64,000 bases of DNA from Eriocheir sinensis (lineage: Eukaryota; Arthropoda; Malacostraca; Decapoda; Varunidae): assembly GCF_024679095.1 (NCBI RefSeq), contig NC_066577.1, forward strand, positions 4,142,993 to 4,206,992. Reading direction: 5' to 3'. Below, one piece after another: positions 39,261 to 52,584 of the stretch. The notes beneath the pieces were generated by a model, which was not told the origin of the DNA, did not search any database, and saw only the letters and a program-made list of their open reading frames with translations. A program made the translations under genes and the position numbers. How positions within the stretch are numbered: the first letter of the stretch is position 1; the number at the start of each line of letters is the position of its first letter.

Positions 39261-40735
39261 ATACTTCCATGACCCTTGGTACAGACCCATGCACCAATAC
39301 TTCCATGACCCTTGGTACAGACCCATGCACCAATACTTACATGACCCTTGGTACAGACCCATGCACCATTACTTACATGACCCTTGGTACAGACCCATGC
39401 ACCAATACTTACATGACCCTTGGTACAGACCCATGCACCAATACTTACATGACCCTTGGTACAGACCCATGCACCAATACTTCCATGACCCTTGGTACAG
39501 ACCCATGCACCAATACTTCCATGACCCTTGGTACAGACCCATGCACCAATACTTACATGACCCTTGGTACAGACCCATGCACCAATACTTACATGACCCT
39601 TGGTACAGACCCATGCACCAATACTTACATGACCCTTGGTACAGACCCATGCACCAATACTTACATGACCCTTGGTACAGACCCATGCACCAATACTTAC
39701 ATGACCCTTGGTACAGACCCATGCACCATTACTTACATGACCCTTGGTACAGACCCATGCACCAATACTTACATGACCCTTGGTACAGACCCATGCACCA
39801 ATACTTCCATGACCCTTGGTACAGACCCATGCACCAATACTTCCATGACCCTTGGTACAGACCCATGCACCAATACTTCCATGACCCTTGGTACAGACCC
39901 ATGCACCAATACTTACATGACCCTTGGTACAGACCCATGCACCAATACTTCCATGACCTTTGGTACAGACCCATGCACCAATACTTACATGACCCTTGGT
40001 ACAGACCCATGCACCAATACTTCCATGACCCTTGGTACAGACCCATGCACCAATACTTACATGACCCTTGGTACAGACCCATGCACCATTACTTACATGA
40101 CCCTTGGTACAGACCCATGCACCAATACTTATGACCTTGGTACAGACCCATGCACCAATTACATGACCCTTGGTACAGACCCATGCACCAATACTTACAT
40201 GACCCTTGGTACAGACCCATGCACCAATACTTACATGACCCTTGGTACAGACCCATGCACCAATACTTACATGACCCTTGGTACAGACCCATGCACCAAT
40301 ACTTACATGACCCTTGGTACAGACCCATGCACCAATACTTACATGAACCTATGTACAGACCCATGCACCAATACATGACCCTTGGTACAGACCCATGCAC
40401 CAATACTTACATGACCCTTGGTACAGACCCATGCACCAATACTTACATGACCCTTGGTACAGACCCATGCACCAATACTTACATGACCCTTGGTACAGAC
40501 CCATGCACCAATACTTACATGACCCTTGGTACAGACCCATGCACCAATACTTACATGACCCTTGGTACAGACCCATGCACCATTACTTACATGACCCTTG
40601 GTACAGACCCATGCACCAATACTTACATGACCCTTGGTACAGACCCATGCACCAATACTTACATGACCCTTGGTACAGACCCATGCACCAATACTTCCAT
40701 GACCCTTGGTACAGACCCATGCACCCTGGACTGAC
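39210..40735. repeat. 36-bp tandem repeat, about 42 copies
   Basis: Unit: ACAGACCCATGCACCAATAC then TTACATGACCCTTGGT. TTAC/TTCC is the commonest variant. The plus strand stays open for 413 codons because the period is a multiple of three; the minus strand is closed by the TTAC variant. It begins exactly where ORF1 of LINE-C would start and shares VLVHGS with it, so it probably grew from LINE sequence. Decayed unit remnants run on to about 40840. Confidence 0.96.
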
Positions 40736-41000
40736 AGTCACTGTGCACTCTTCTACACACTGGTCATGCCATGCACCCCTCCATGCGTCCCATTGCTTCC
40801 ACGACCCTTTGCAAAGACTCATGCACCCGAGGTGACAGTCACTGCACTTGTTTGGATATCTTAGAACAATGTCTGAGGAACGAGTGGTTTGCGACGGCAG
40901 AGCAACACGGCAGTGTGCTGTGTGTGCTCACGGCACTTCCTGCAGCACCAGGGTGTCCTGCGCTGTGGGACGGGTCACCTTATGGAATGATGCCGTTTAA

Positions 41001-41244
41001 CCCTCACAGCGTCGGCGTCGTACATGTACGACACAGGCTGAGTCACCTTCCCAGCGTCGGCGTCGTACACATATGACGCGACAATTTACGACACACACCG
41101 TGACTCAGATGTCATTTTTGACACTTTTCATGACTTAAACATATGTTTTTTCAGCATTTCTTACATAATGGGCGAAAAAAATTTTTTGAAAAGTGCCGAC
41201 GCTGGGGGGGGTCACGGGTGGGAAATGTTCCGACGCCATGGGGG
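41001..41244. mobile_element. 244-bp piggyBac-like MITE
   Basis: TTAA at 40997-41000 and 41245-41248. Left terminus CCCTCACAGCGTCGG; right terminus, reverse complemented, CCCCCATGGCGTCGG. TTAA plus CCC is the usual piggyBac arrangement. Contains short GTACGAC inverted motifs. Confidence 0.8.
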
Positions 41245-41248
41245 TTAA

Positions 41249-41880
41249 TGCAGTGAGGTCAGGTCAGGTCAGGGTGGATTAGATAAGTGTAATTGTTTTC
41301 GATGAATAAGTGTGGCAGACTTGGCGGTGCACCGTTGTGTCGTTGCCGGCAGCACAGTCCGCCCTCCTTTTTGTCTTGTCAGTCTGGAGTGTTTATTGTG
41401 CCTCATTCCTGTGTTGTGAGGAGCTGGTGGTTTGTGGCGTTTGTTTTGCGGACACAACCAGCTCTTGTAAGGAGGGAAGGCGGGCAACAAAAGGAACCAG
41501 TCATCTGCCCTTCGTTCCCTGTTTTGTTTGGACACAATTTCTTGCTGCTTTCATTTCCTCCTGGATGGCTGATTAAAACATCCTGAGGGTCATTATATTC
41601 TCTATTATGAAGACTGTGGCGTCAAATTGTTTACTGGGATGTCTTCCTTCTCTGCTGCAAAGAAAAATGTTATTCTCTCAGTGGATAAAAAGTAGTGGCA
41701 TTTCCTTGCAAGGCGCTAAAAGCCTTTGATTTTTGTTATAGCAATTCAAACGCTGCACCAGTTCTGATGAAGCAGGGTGGACAACAGCACCACATAGTCA
41801 CCCGTTGGGTGCAAAAAAAATCATTGTGTTTGATGAATGATTGAAGGCAGCAGACATGAAAATCCATTACAGTGATAGTG
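41249..41880. other. Unassigned
   Basis: No motif recognised. Overlapping 88-97 codon frames at 41269-41586 on both strands lack signatures. A GGTCAGGTCA run lies at about 41258. Confidence 0.4.
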
Positions 41881-42153
41881 ATTAAATATCCTCCTTAACA
41901 GCCCATCTCTTGCAGCCCAGGATGTGGTGTTGGCCATGCTGGGAGGAGCACAGCGCCAGGAGACAGCTGCTCAAGTGAGGGTCTGAGGCGGACGCTGTGC
42001 TCAGCGCTCGCTGCGTCCACGCTGCCGCTGACCTCAGGACTCCTTGGTGCATCCCTCGCCTCGCCTGCCGCTTGGTCCCTGAGTGTGGCATCGGGGGAAC
42101 CTTGTCGCCCGCTGCAGCTTCCCTGAGGTTCCTGCAAGACCCCCACCCCAGGA

Positions 42154-43219
42154 GTGGTGGGCAGGGGAGGCTGCAAGGCCGGGCAGCAGCCTGAGTGGCA
42201 GGACCAGCAGGAACACTGCCACTGCTGTGAGGACCAGAAGAACACAACCACCACTGACAACAACAATACCACCACCACCTTACTACTGGCACCTTCAGCC
42301 ACAAAGGAAAGGGAAAGTTTGAGTGTGACAAGATTTGAGACTGGGAGCAAGTTCAGCAGACACAGCCTTGCACACACTGGTGAGGGAAACCATGAGTGGC
42401 CAGCGTGTGGGGAAAGACTCCCTGGGAAGGATGACCTCAGCAAATACACCCACACACTCTGCTGAAGGACCCCTTGAATGCCAAGACTGTGGCAAAAGGT
42501 TCAGTTGCAAGAGTAAACTCAACAGACACACCCTTACACACACTGGTGAAAGACCTCATGAATGCCAAGAGTGTGACCAAAGTTTCAGTACAAAGAGTTC
42601 CCTCAAGAGACACACCCTTAAACACACTGGTGAAAAACCTCATGAATGCCAAGAGTGTGGCAAAGTGTTCAGTCAGAAGAGTATCCTCAACACACACACC
42701 CTTACACACACTGGTGAAAGGTCTCATGAATGCTAAGAGTGTGGCCAAAGTTTCAGTACAAAGGGTTCCCTCAAGAGACACACTCTTACACACACTGGTG
42801 AAAGACCTCATAAATGTCATGGCTGTGGCAAATGGTTCAGTACAAAGGGTGACCTTAAAAAACACAGCCTTACACACACTGGTGAAAGACCTCATGAATG
42901 TCATGACTGTGGCAAAAGATTCATTAGGAAGCGTAACCTGAACAGACACACCTTTACACACACTGGTGAAAGACCTCATAAATGCCAAGAGTGTGGCCAA
43001 AGGTTTGTTTACCAGAGTGAGCTCAGCAGGCACACCCAGGCACACACTGGTGAGAGACCTAATGAATGCCATGAGTGTGGCAAAAAGTTCACTGATAAGT
43101 TTTCATTGGAGCGTCACATCTTCAGACACTCTGGCCTGAGAGAGTTCAAGTGTGATGTGTGTGGGAAGCACTTCAAGATGAAGGAAGACATTGCCAAACA
43201 CATGAAGACCCACTTCTGA
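42154..43219 (+). pseudogene. C2H2 zinc-finger sequence, copy 1 (disrupted)
   Basis: About nine C2H2 fingers of C-x2-C-x12-H-x3-H form joined by HTGERPHEC linkers, for example CGKRFSCKSKLNRHTLTH, ending with CGKHFKMKEDIAKHMKTH and TGA at 43217. Upstream is a degenerate finger and an Asn/Thr-rich stretch (QKNTTTTDNNNTTTT). The frame is broken by a shift in the ACACAC run near 42460 and by TAA at 42734 within the fourth intact finger; after this the same frame is open to 43219. Arrays of this type normally bind DNA. The upstream region back to about 41890 is about 97% identical, inverted, to 63240-63690. No start exon is identified; a TCTTGCAG acceptor-like site lies near 41917. Confidence 0.88.
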
Positions 43220-43389
43220 GGTGCTGTGCTGCGTGGAGGAAGACATGGGGAGGAGGAACACCAGGGAGGAAAAGAAGAAGAAAAAGCAGAGGCACATGTG
43301 AGTCTCGTAAATTAGTCGTTTCTTCATTCTCTCCTCTCCTTTCCCTTCCTCTCTTTTCCTCCTCCTCCTCCTTATACTGAACTCTTTCC

Positions 43390-46300
43390 ATCAGTTGTTT
43401 CAGAAGAGGTTTAATAAATATTTACGACCTGGTTTCCAAATTGCAATGATAATAAAAATGGTAGTGTATGTCCCTAGTTGTAGTTTTACAGGGCCTGGGC
43501 TTAATGCTCGTGTGGTCTTGTCTCCATATCTGTACTTGTCCAGTTTTTCCTTAAAGTTGTGCACACTCTTTGCTGATACTACATCCTCACTTAGTCTGTT
43601 CCAAACTTCTATGTTTCTTTGCGGGAAGCTATATTTCTTTATGTCTCAAGCATCTTCCTTTTCTCAATTTTTTACTGTGTTCTCATGTGTTGCTGGTGTT
43701 TCTTCCTTCTCCTAGTATCTCTATCCTAAATTTCAATCCAAAGCTGGATGTTGCATCTACATCCTCAATGTCATCACTTGCTCTCATGCCCATGACCTTG
43801 ACTCCTCAGAATTTTCCACCATCTGGCTAAGACTTCATTGTCGTTCTATTACTAAATACATCTGTGCTCTTTATCTCTCACCTAACTCTACTAACTATGT
43901 AAAATTCTTTGACTATTTGAACTCTAAAGTGGAGCACATCTTGACTCACTCTCCCTTCTCTGAAATCTCCATCTTGGGAGATTTCAATGTTCACCACCAG
44001 CTTTGGCTTTCATCCTCTTTCACTGACCATCCTGGTGAACAAGCCTACAACTTTGCTCTCCTCATCGACCTAGAGCAGTTGGTTCAGCACCCTACACTTA
44101 TTCCCGACCATCTTGGAGACAGGCCCAACATTCTAGACCTCTTCCTTACCTCTAACCCTTCTGCTTACTCTGTCAAACTGTTCTCTCCGTTGGGCTCCTC
44201 CGATCACAACCTTATTTCTGTATTCTGTCCTATCGCTCCTGTACATCCTCTGGACCCACCGAAGAGGCGATGCTTCTGGCATTTTGCTTCAGCTCGGTGG
44301 GACGACCTGAGGATGTACTTTTCCGATTTCCCGTGGAATGATTACTGCTTCCAGGGTAGAGACCCCTCTGCATGTGCTCAGCGCATCACAGAGGTGATTG
44401 TCTCTGGAATGGAGGCATACATTCCACGTACTTTCTCTACTCCTCATGCTAAAAAGCCTTGGTTTAATCATGCTTGTTCTCGTGCTATTAAAGATAGAGA
44501 GGCAGCTCACTAAAGGTACCAGAGCCTTCGAACTCCTGCTAACCATGATCTTTACATTTCTGCCCAGAATCGTGCCAAATCTATTCTTTGACTTACCAAA
44601 AACTCCTTTATCCATAGCAAATGTCAACACCTTGCTTTCTCTAATTCTTCCAGAGACTTCTGGCACTTAGCCAAAGATATCTCCTCCAATTTCACTTCTT
44701 CCTCTTTCCCGCCTCTTCTTAACCCTGACGGCAGCACTGCCGTCTCATCTATCTCTAAGGCTGAACTCTTCACTCAGACTTTCTGTAACAACTCCACTCT
44801 GGACGATTCTGGGCATATTCCTCCTACTCATCCCCCCCTCTGACTCCTTTATGCCTGTTAAGATTCTTCCTAATGATGTTTTCTATGCCCTCTCTGGCCT
44901 CAACTCTCAGAAGGCTTATGGACCTGATGGAGTGCCTCCTATTGTCCTTAAAAACTGTGCTTCCGTGCTGACACCCTGCCTGGTCAAACTCTTTCGTCTC
45001 TGCCTGTCAACATCTACCTTTCCTTCCTGCTGGAAGTATGCCTTCATACAGCCTGTGCCTAAGAAGGGTGACCTTTCCAATCCCTCATACTACCGTCCTA
45101 TAGCTTTACTTTCCTGTCTATCTAAAGCTTTTGGATCAATCCTTAACCGGAAGATTCAAAAGCACCTTTCCACTTCTAACCTTCTATCTGATTGCCAGTA
45201 TGGGTTCCGGAAGGGGCGTTCTACTGGCAATCTTCTTGCTCTCTTAACTGACTCTTGGTCATCCTCTCTTAGCCGTTTCGGTGAAACTTTCTCTGTTGCG
45301 CTAGACATGTCGAAAGCCTTTGATAGAGTCTGGCACAAGTCTTTGCTTTCTAACTGCCCTCTTTCGGATTCTATCCCTCTCTCTGTTCCTTTATCTCCAG
45401 TTTCCTTTCCAGCCGTTCTTTCTCTGCTGTGGTAGACGGTCACTGCTCTTCCCCTAAACCTATCAACAGAGGCATTCCACAGGGCTCTGTCCTATCACCC
45501 ACTCTCTTCCTGTTATTCATCAATGGTCTTTCCATAACAAACTGTCCTGTCCACTCATATGCTGATGACTCCACTCTGCATTATTCAACTTCTTTCAACA
45601 GAAGACCCTCTCAACGGGAATTACATGACTCCAGGCTGGAGGCTGCAGAACGCTTAACCTCAGACCTTGCTATTATTTCCAATTGTGGTAGAGGGAACCT
45701 TGTGTCCTTCAATGCCTCAAAAACCCAATTTCTCCACCTATTAACTCGACACAATCTTCCAAACACCTATCCCCTATTCTTTGACAACACTCAGCTGTCA
45801 CCTTCTTCAACACTAAACATCCTCGGTCTATCCTTAACTCAAAATCTTAACTGGAAACTTCACTTCTCTCGCTAAATCAACTTCCTCAAGGTTGGGCATC
45901 CTGTACCGTCTCCACAAGTTCTCCCCCGCACAGTTGCTTTCCAAATACGTACAGGTGCCTTGTCCGCCCTCGTATGGAGTATGCATCTCACGTGTGGGGG
46001 GCTCCACTCACACAGCTCTCTTGGACAGAGTGGAGTCTAAGGCTCTTCATCTCATCAGCTCTCCTCCTCTTACTGATAGTCTTCTACCTCTTAATTCCTG
46101 TCGATATTTCCACGCTGACTGCTCTTCTGAACTTGCTAACTGCATGCCTCCCTATACTGTCCAAATCCCATACGCAAGAGTTAACCAGTATCTTCACTTT
46201 TTCATCCCTCACGCTAGTACACTCTGGAACAATCTTCCTTCATCTGTACTTCCTCCTGCCTATGACTTGAACCCTTTCAAGAGGAGGGTATCAGGACACC

Positions 46301-49300
46301 TCTCCTCCCAAAATTGACCTCTCTTTCCGCCACCTCTTTTGATCCTGTTTAGGAGCAGCGAGTTGCGGGCTTTTTTTTTATTATTGTTTCCTTTTTTTTG
46401 TGCCCTTGAGCTCTGTCCTTTGTTATAAAAAAAACCTCCTGTCTATCTACTACTTCCATTTTATTCCACAATTTGGAACTTTGTATTAGGTCTCCCCTTT
46501 CTCTTCTTTGTTCCAGTGTTGGCAGGTCCATTTCCTTTAACCTTTCTTCATATGACACTCCCTCCAGTTCTGGAACCATCTTCGTTGCCATCCTCAGTAT
46601 TCTTTCTATTTTTTCACGTGTTTCTTCTTATGGGGAGACCACACAATTTCCGCACATTCCAACTTTGGTCTAATCATAGTGGTAATCATCTTTTTCGTCA
46701 TATCTTTATCCATGTAGTGGAATGCTATGCCTATATTTCTTACCATTCTATACGTATCTCCGAATATCCTATTTACATGACTGACTGCTGATTATCTTGT
46801 ATTGTCACTCCCAGATCTCTCTTCTTGAACTTTTAATATGTCTCCATCTCCCATTCTATATGTCCATTTTGGTCTCCCTTCACTCTTTCCCATTTCCATT
46901 ACATGACATTTAATCACATTAAACTCCATCTCCCATTTCTTACTCCAGTCCCAAACCTTATTTAGGTCCTCTTGCAGAATTTCAGTCTTTACTGTTTCTT
47001 ATGTGTCTCAGCAGTTTTGCACCGTCTGCAAACAAGCTCATGTAACTATTTACTTTCTCCGGCATATCATTTCATATACTAGGAAAAGTATTGGTGCCAA
47101 TACCAATCCTTGAGGCACTACACTATCTACATTTATCCATTCCGATTTCATGTCCTTTACCACTGTTCTCATTTCTCTTCCCTTTATGTAACTTTCCATC
47201 CAGTGTTCATTTTCCCTTTCAATCCTTCTCTATTTTCCAGTTTCCATAGTAGTTTTGTGTGTGGAACTTTGTCGAAAGCCTTCTTCAAGTCCAAATACAC
47301 GCAGTCTACCCGTCCATCCCTCTCCAGTGTCATGTCCGTCACTCTCGAGTAAAAGCTTAATAAGTTTGTTACACATGAGCGCCCTTGTCTAAAGCCATAC
47401 TGTTTTTCTGTAATTATATTGTGTTCTAGAAATTCTGTCCATTGTTTCTTTATCACTTTCTCGCATATTTTACAAACCACACTGGTCAGTGATACTGGTC
47501 TGTAGTTCAGGGGCTCTTCCTTATTCCCACTTTTATATATAGGGACCACCTCAGCCCTCTGCCATTCCTTTGCTAATTTGATATTGAGCATTTTATGATA
47601 TTATATACCGGTCCAGCCAGCTGATTTCTACAGTCTTTCAAAATAAAACCTGAGACCCCATCCGGTCCTACTGCTTTCCTCTCTTCCAGCTCCTCCATCA
47701 TTTTATATATCTCCTTTAGTTACTGTGACTTCTTCCATATGAACATTTATCTTGTCATCTTGTGGTTCATTGAATTGTGACTCTTTCGTGAAAACTTGCT
47801 GGAACCTCTTGTTTAGCAGCTCAGTCATGTCTTTAGGATCTTCAATTATCTTATTTCCATCTTTCAGTTTTTCTATTGTTTCCCTTGGTTTGACTTTTCC
47901 CTTTATGAATCTATAAAACAGTTCAGGTGGTTCCTTGCACTTTTCGACAATATCCTTTTCACATCCTTTCTCTTTATTCCTCTGATTCTTATTTCTTTTC
48001 AATCTTCATCACGCTTTGTCTCTTTTTTTTCTTTGCATCTGCACATCTTGCATTAAACCAATCCTTTTTCCTTTTCCTTTGGGTTTATATAATGGTAGAT
48101 ATTTCATAACTCCTGCTTCATACGCCTCCATAAAAATATCATACGTTTCCTGCACCTCACTTTTTCTCCTCAACTTTCCCCAGTCTGGCTCTCTTCTACT
48201 TCTTAAGATTTTGTGTCTGCCTGCCCATAGTTTCTCCTGTTTCTTTTATGTGATTCGTCCCCTTCAGTGCCTTCCTCCTCTGTTTCCATCTCTGTTATCT
48301 CGTAATCACTCTTTCCCAGGAGTGCCCACATCTTAATTCACTTAACAAGTGTATTCTCTTGGTCAGCACCAGGTCCAGTCTCGCCGGTTCATCGTCACTC
48401 CTGTATCTTGTGTTCTCCGTCACCCACTGCATCATCAAGTTTTCCAAAGTCAATCTTAAAAATCTTTCCCCCATGCCGTTTCACTACCTCCACTTTCAAA
48501 TATTTCCCAATTTACCTCCTCACAGTTGAAGTCTCCAACTAACAAGACTTTTTTGCTTGCTTTGGGTAACCTACTCAAACTCTGAATGGTATCTTCAGTC
48601 ATGGTTCTTCTTTGTTCAGTGAGTTTGTTCTTGGTGGTACACAGGTTGCTATTATCGTCATCATTTCTCTGTTTTTGTTCTCCGGATTAACACTCACTAT
48701 TTCCGCCTTTCCTTCTCCATGTACGACTGTTTTCACTAATACCTCCTTCCTCGTCATTATCATCACTCCTCCACCACCTTTACTCTTTCTGTCCTTCCTC
48801 CATACATTGTACTTATTATCAAACACTATTTGGATGACCTCATTCAGCTTTGTTTCCGTTAAACATACAATCTTGGGCTCTTTTTTCCTTTAAGTAGTCT
48901 TGTAGTTCTGTTTTTCTAGATATTATCCCGCCTACATTTGTATACATCACACTTGTCACTTATTTGTTTCAGTCTTGTCTAGCTTCTGTTCTCTTTTGTC
49001 TTTTCCCTTAAATTCCGTTTCTTTAGTCGGTCTCCCAGAACTCCAACTTACATTATTTCTCTCTTTTGCCTCTTCCTCTCTTCTTTATTTCTATTTTTCT
49101 TTATATGTATTTCCTTACATTCGTCTATTTCCCTTAGTTTAGTTGTTCTGTACAATATTTCCTCGGTTACCTTCTGTGATTTTAATCTTAACTGGCCTTG
49201 TTTTACCTTCTATGTAAGGGCCCATCCTAACAATCTCTTCCACCTCCTCCTCAAGGTTTTGTATTTCTTTGTCATTTAAGTTCTTCAGTAAGTCCTTCAC

Positions 49301-49760
49301 TGACTAAGTTCTTCCTTATCCTTTCTTGGTTTATATGTTATGTTTTTCTCTTTCATTCCAAATACTAGTAACACTTTTCCTCGTCTGCTGCATCTCTCAC
49401 TGAATCTTCATTCTTTTCTATGACCTCCACCATCTCTTTTTCTACATTTTCCTTCTCCTCTTTCAGTTGCTATTCAATTACTTCCTGGCAGTCTACGTTA
49501 GCCTTTTCTTGCTCTACTTTCCAGGTGTTCATTTCACCCAACACTTCCTCTGACTCTGTTCCTCTTTGCTCACCATCTCCTTCAGATTTTCATTTTCCTT
49601 TCCTACCACTCCCATCATTTTTTCATATTTTGCCAACTTCTTTCAGCTCTTCTTTTTCTAGAATCAATTTTTTTCCCTTCTACATTACGTACTCGTGATT
49701 GGAGATCCCTTTGAAGTTCTCTGTTACGTAATTCTTCTTCATCTCTGCTCTTAACTACTC
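43390..49760 (-). mobile_element. CR1-like LINE (LINE-B), split by an opposite-strand LINE
   Basis: Minus-strand pieces in order: an ORF1-like charged region (about 48950-49760), endonuclease block NVWRKDRKSKGGGGVMIMTR (48600-48830), KCKEPPELFYRFIKGKVKPR, reverse transcriptase NYRPVSLTSVVCKICEKVI and YLDLKKAFDKVPHTKLL (47184-47591), FADGAKLL near 47020 (FADD decayed), and GVSYEERLKEMDLPTLEQRR (46500-46590). The C-terminal end DIKKYSFPQRNIEVWNRLS lies at about 43560-43640, beyond the inserted LINE-A. Many frameshifts; inactive. Confidence 0.82.
43690..46440 (+). mobile_element. Jockey-like LINE (LINE-A) inserted in LINE-B
   Basis: Endonuclease end [38 protein letters not shown]; reverse transcriptase VPKKGDLSNPSYYRPIALLS, YGFRKGRSTGNLLALL, ALDMSKAFDRVWHKSLL, GIPQGSVLSPTLFLLFINGL and the catalytic YADDSTLHY; C-terminal region YARVNQYLHFFIPHASTLWN. 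The 3' end has T-rich sequence and ATAAAAAAAA at 46427-46436. A stop at 44511, frameshifts near 45345 and after 45875 and a missing 5' part make it inactive. The split of LINE-B on both sides dates it as the younger insertion. Confidence 0.88.
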
Positions 49761-49981
49761 CAATACATTTGTCTAGTTTCCTTTCCATAAGCAGAACTCT
49801 TTTGTATATAGCCGATTCTTTGCTCGGAAATCCAGAAGAACTATGCTCATACCTTTCATCTTCACCTTCGTCTTCACTGCTTCCTATATCTGTCCTTCAC
49901 TCCTTTCTTCGTGTTCCACTTCCTTTTCTTCTTGGTGTTGTCCACTCCAAATCATCCTCCCTCCCACTCATCTTACAAACT

Positions 49982-49982
<1 letters not shown>

Positions 49983-50023
<41 letters not shown>
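49983..50023. repeat. (GT)n microsatellite
   Basis: About 40 bp of GT; a short CA tract follows at about 50135-50152. Confidence 0.98.
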
Positions 50024-50024
<1 letters not shown>

Positions 50025-51866
50025 CATAAACTTTGTGCTAGTGTCTCATGGCATCTTTTTTACAGTGTGGCTGCCAGTCTGTCTGTCCGGCACTCCCTTC
50101 AAGACAGAGGCCTGGCACTCCTCTCCTGGGCCGGCACACACACACACACACACTGTCTGCCCAGCCCTGTGCCCGTCCATGCAGCGCTTCAAGGCTCTCC
50201 TGCTGTGCTGTAAGTGGATGGCAGCAGATGTTATAGTAGAGGCTTTTTACTGATTGTCTGTTCAGGAGAGGAAAGGGAAGAAGATGGGCCGGGAAACAGA
50301 AGGTGATGAGGGTATGAGAGGAAAGAGCAGGAGGGAAGAAAGAAGAGAGGCTTGAATAAGGAGAAAGAAGATAGGCTGAGAAATGGAAGAAGGCGAGGCT
50401 GTAAGAGAGAAGAGAGGCTTGAATAAAGAGGAGGAAAGAGGCGGAGAAATAGAAGGTGAGGGTAGAGAAGAAAGCTTAGAGAAGGTCTGCTACACAAGAA
50501 GGTGACCTTTGTTGACCTCACCGGCCTGAGCAGTGAGTGTACAACTGTAGCACCATTGGCAGTGAGTGGAAGTCAAAAAATAATATGTAATGTTTATACC
50601 ACTTTTTATCTGTTATCAGTGTTTGCAGCCATTATGAATCCATTTTAGAATAAAACATTATTTTGTTCTCCTCTTGAATGCTTTCATATTTTAGATGGTG
50701 TGATATGAGAGGGGCCAAGAAATGCTTTGTAAGGAGTGGTGTAAATGTTTCTGACTTGTGCTCACTGTAGCCACTGTTTTCTCACACCCTTGAGTCTTGT
50801 ACAGTTTGTACAGAGTGGTGTAAACACTAGATGTTTTCTGACTTCAGCTCACCATAATTACTCTATTTTTTCACCCCATTGAGTTTTGGCAGTGGTGTCA
50901 CAGCTGTACAGTTACTGCTCAACAACATTTGTCCATCTTGTGTAACAGATGAGCCGGGTAAAGAAATGTGAATCTTTTCTGAGCCTGGGTGAGTGTGTTG
51001 GCGGCGGAGAGGTCAGACGCCCCAAGACAGGTTCTGGAGCAAAGCTGGAAGCATTTTCTGTCAAATAAAAGGAATGTTTCCCCAACAGGATGTTTATTGG
51101 AGTCCAGCGTACACTCAAGGGACAGAATGCTCTACAGAAATAACGTGTTCCAGAGAATTATCAAGACGTTTTTAGTTCCTCTGCTTAGACACACTCAGGC
51201 TTGCCGAGGGAGTGGGAACGGCCTTCATCTTGGCGTCACTGTTGCTTCTTCCAGGCGTGGCGCGGTGAGTGTGGCCGTGCGGCGCTTGGCGAGGGAGACA
51301 GCGGCTGTGTCCTCCTGGGTGCTGAGGTCCAGCAGCTGTGTCTGTGTCTGCAGGGCAGGAGGGGACACATGTGCTCCCCGGCAGGCCACCTGTCCCACTG
51401 GCCTGCACACAGTGGCGGGACAGTCCAGCTGTCAGCCAGCCTTCAGCAGCGGTCTGTTGGGGAGAACAGAGGATGTTCCTCAACACAGAAAAGGAAATTT
51501 CAGTTTCTCAAGACTGGCAGGATTAACGGAGAGGCCACGTCATCGCTGCCACTCTCTCTCTCTCTCATGGTAATAACTGAACTCAAACATTGTGTACATT
51601 TAATTATGATCAGACCAAATAGCTCTACCTAAGATTGGTTTTCTAGGGACATTTCACTGCTCCAGTCACCCAGGCCATAGCCAGATCACTTCAGACTTTC
51701 ACCTCATGGCCCATGGGTGGTGTAGATTATTATCCAAAACAATAGAGTTTTTAATGGAAAAAGATGAGAGGGGGGGGGGGGTCCTTTATGTGTCGAGGGG
51801 GCATGTGTCTGTGGGGTTTATAAACATACTGTGGGGAGACATTCTGTGGGTCCTGTGTGCTGTGGT

Positions 51867-51869
<3 letters not shown>
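50024..51869. other. Unassigned non-coding sequence
   Basis: Includes a purine-rich stretch (50260-50480) and a 194-codon frame at 50989-51573 without recognisable motifs. No splice logic supports it. Confidence 0.4.
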
Positions 51870-51912
<43 letters not shown>

Positions 51913-51933
51913 ACACACACACACACACACACA
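51870..51933. repeat. (GA)n(CA)n compound microsatellite
   Basis: GA to about 51909, then CA to about 51933, abutting the foldback element. Confidence 0.98.
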
Positions 51934-51939
51934 CCACAT

Positions 51940-52372
51940 GGGTTTCAGGGCTGTGTTGTGCAGTTTCTCGTGAGCAACATTTCAACAGAGCGTTGGACAA
52001 GGAAGATAATTTGGCAGAGCATGTTTCAGACCTGGCCCTGTTTTCATCCGCGTGGTTCACCGACAAAATGTGGACGACCAAAGTACTCGTGAGGGACGTG
52101 CAATGACAGAGTCTGGCAGGTGGAGTGGTTCCCGACACAGGGCCGGCGTGGCGGTGCCGTGATGTGGGCAGCGCACCGCCACACACTGCAAACCACCTGT
52201 GCCGGATTGTTGCATTCCGTGTCTCTTGTGAGTGCTCTCGTCATCCACACTGTTAGTGAACCATAGTGGTGAAATTACGGCAAGGTCTGAAACACTCTGC
52301 CAAAGTATCATCCCTGTGCGACGCTTTGTTAAAGTTATTCCCAAGAAAGATATAACACAGCCCTGCAACCCT
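51940..52372. mobile_element. About 430-bp foldback element
   Basis: The two halves are imperfect inverses over nearly the full length, centred near 52157. GGGTTTCAGGGCTGTGTTGT at the left end matches the reverse complement of the right end, GGGTTGCAGGGCTGTGTTAT. TTTGGCAGAG and GTTTCAGACCT are also shared. No frame and no clear target duplication. Simple repeats flank it on both sides. Confidence 0.75.
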
Positions 52373-52584
52373 TACAGTCTCTCTCTCTCTCTGAAACCTA
52401 CAGTGGCTTTGTTGCCTCACACATCAACACTGCAAGAAGTGTACACTGTATTCAGTGAGCAGTGAACTCTGCTCACCATCTGTCTGCAAGACTTAATAAA
52501 ATACACTGAAGGGAAGCTCAAATTTGTTTCTCTGAAGACCTTTTAAGACGTTTCCGGTGTTCCTCCAGAGGCACCTTGGGTGTC

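Noticed and set aside
39137..40378. 413-codon frame with TNTYMTLGTDPC repeats
   Set aside because: Artefact of a 36-bp array; no signal peptide, flanking exon or codon-level constraint.
42335..43219. Copy 1 zinc fingers as an intact gene
   Set aside because: A frameshift near 42460 and TAA at 42734 break it; no start exon was found.
50989..51573. 194-codon frame
   Set aside because: No motif, competing frames in the same place, no splice support.
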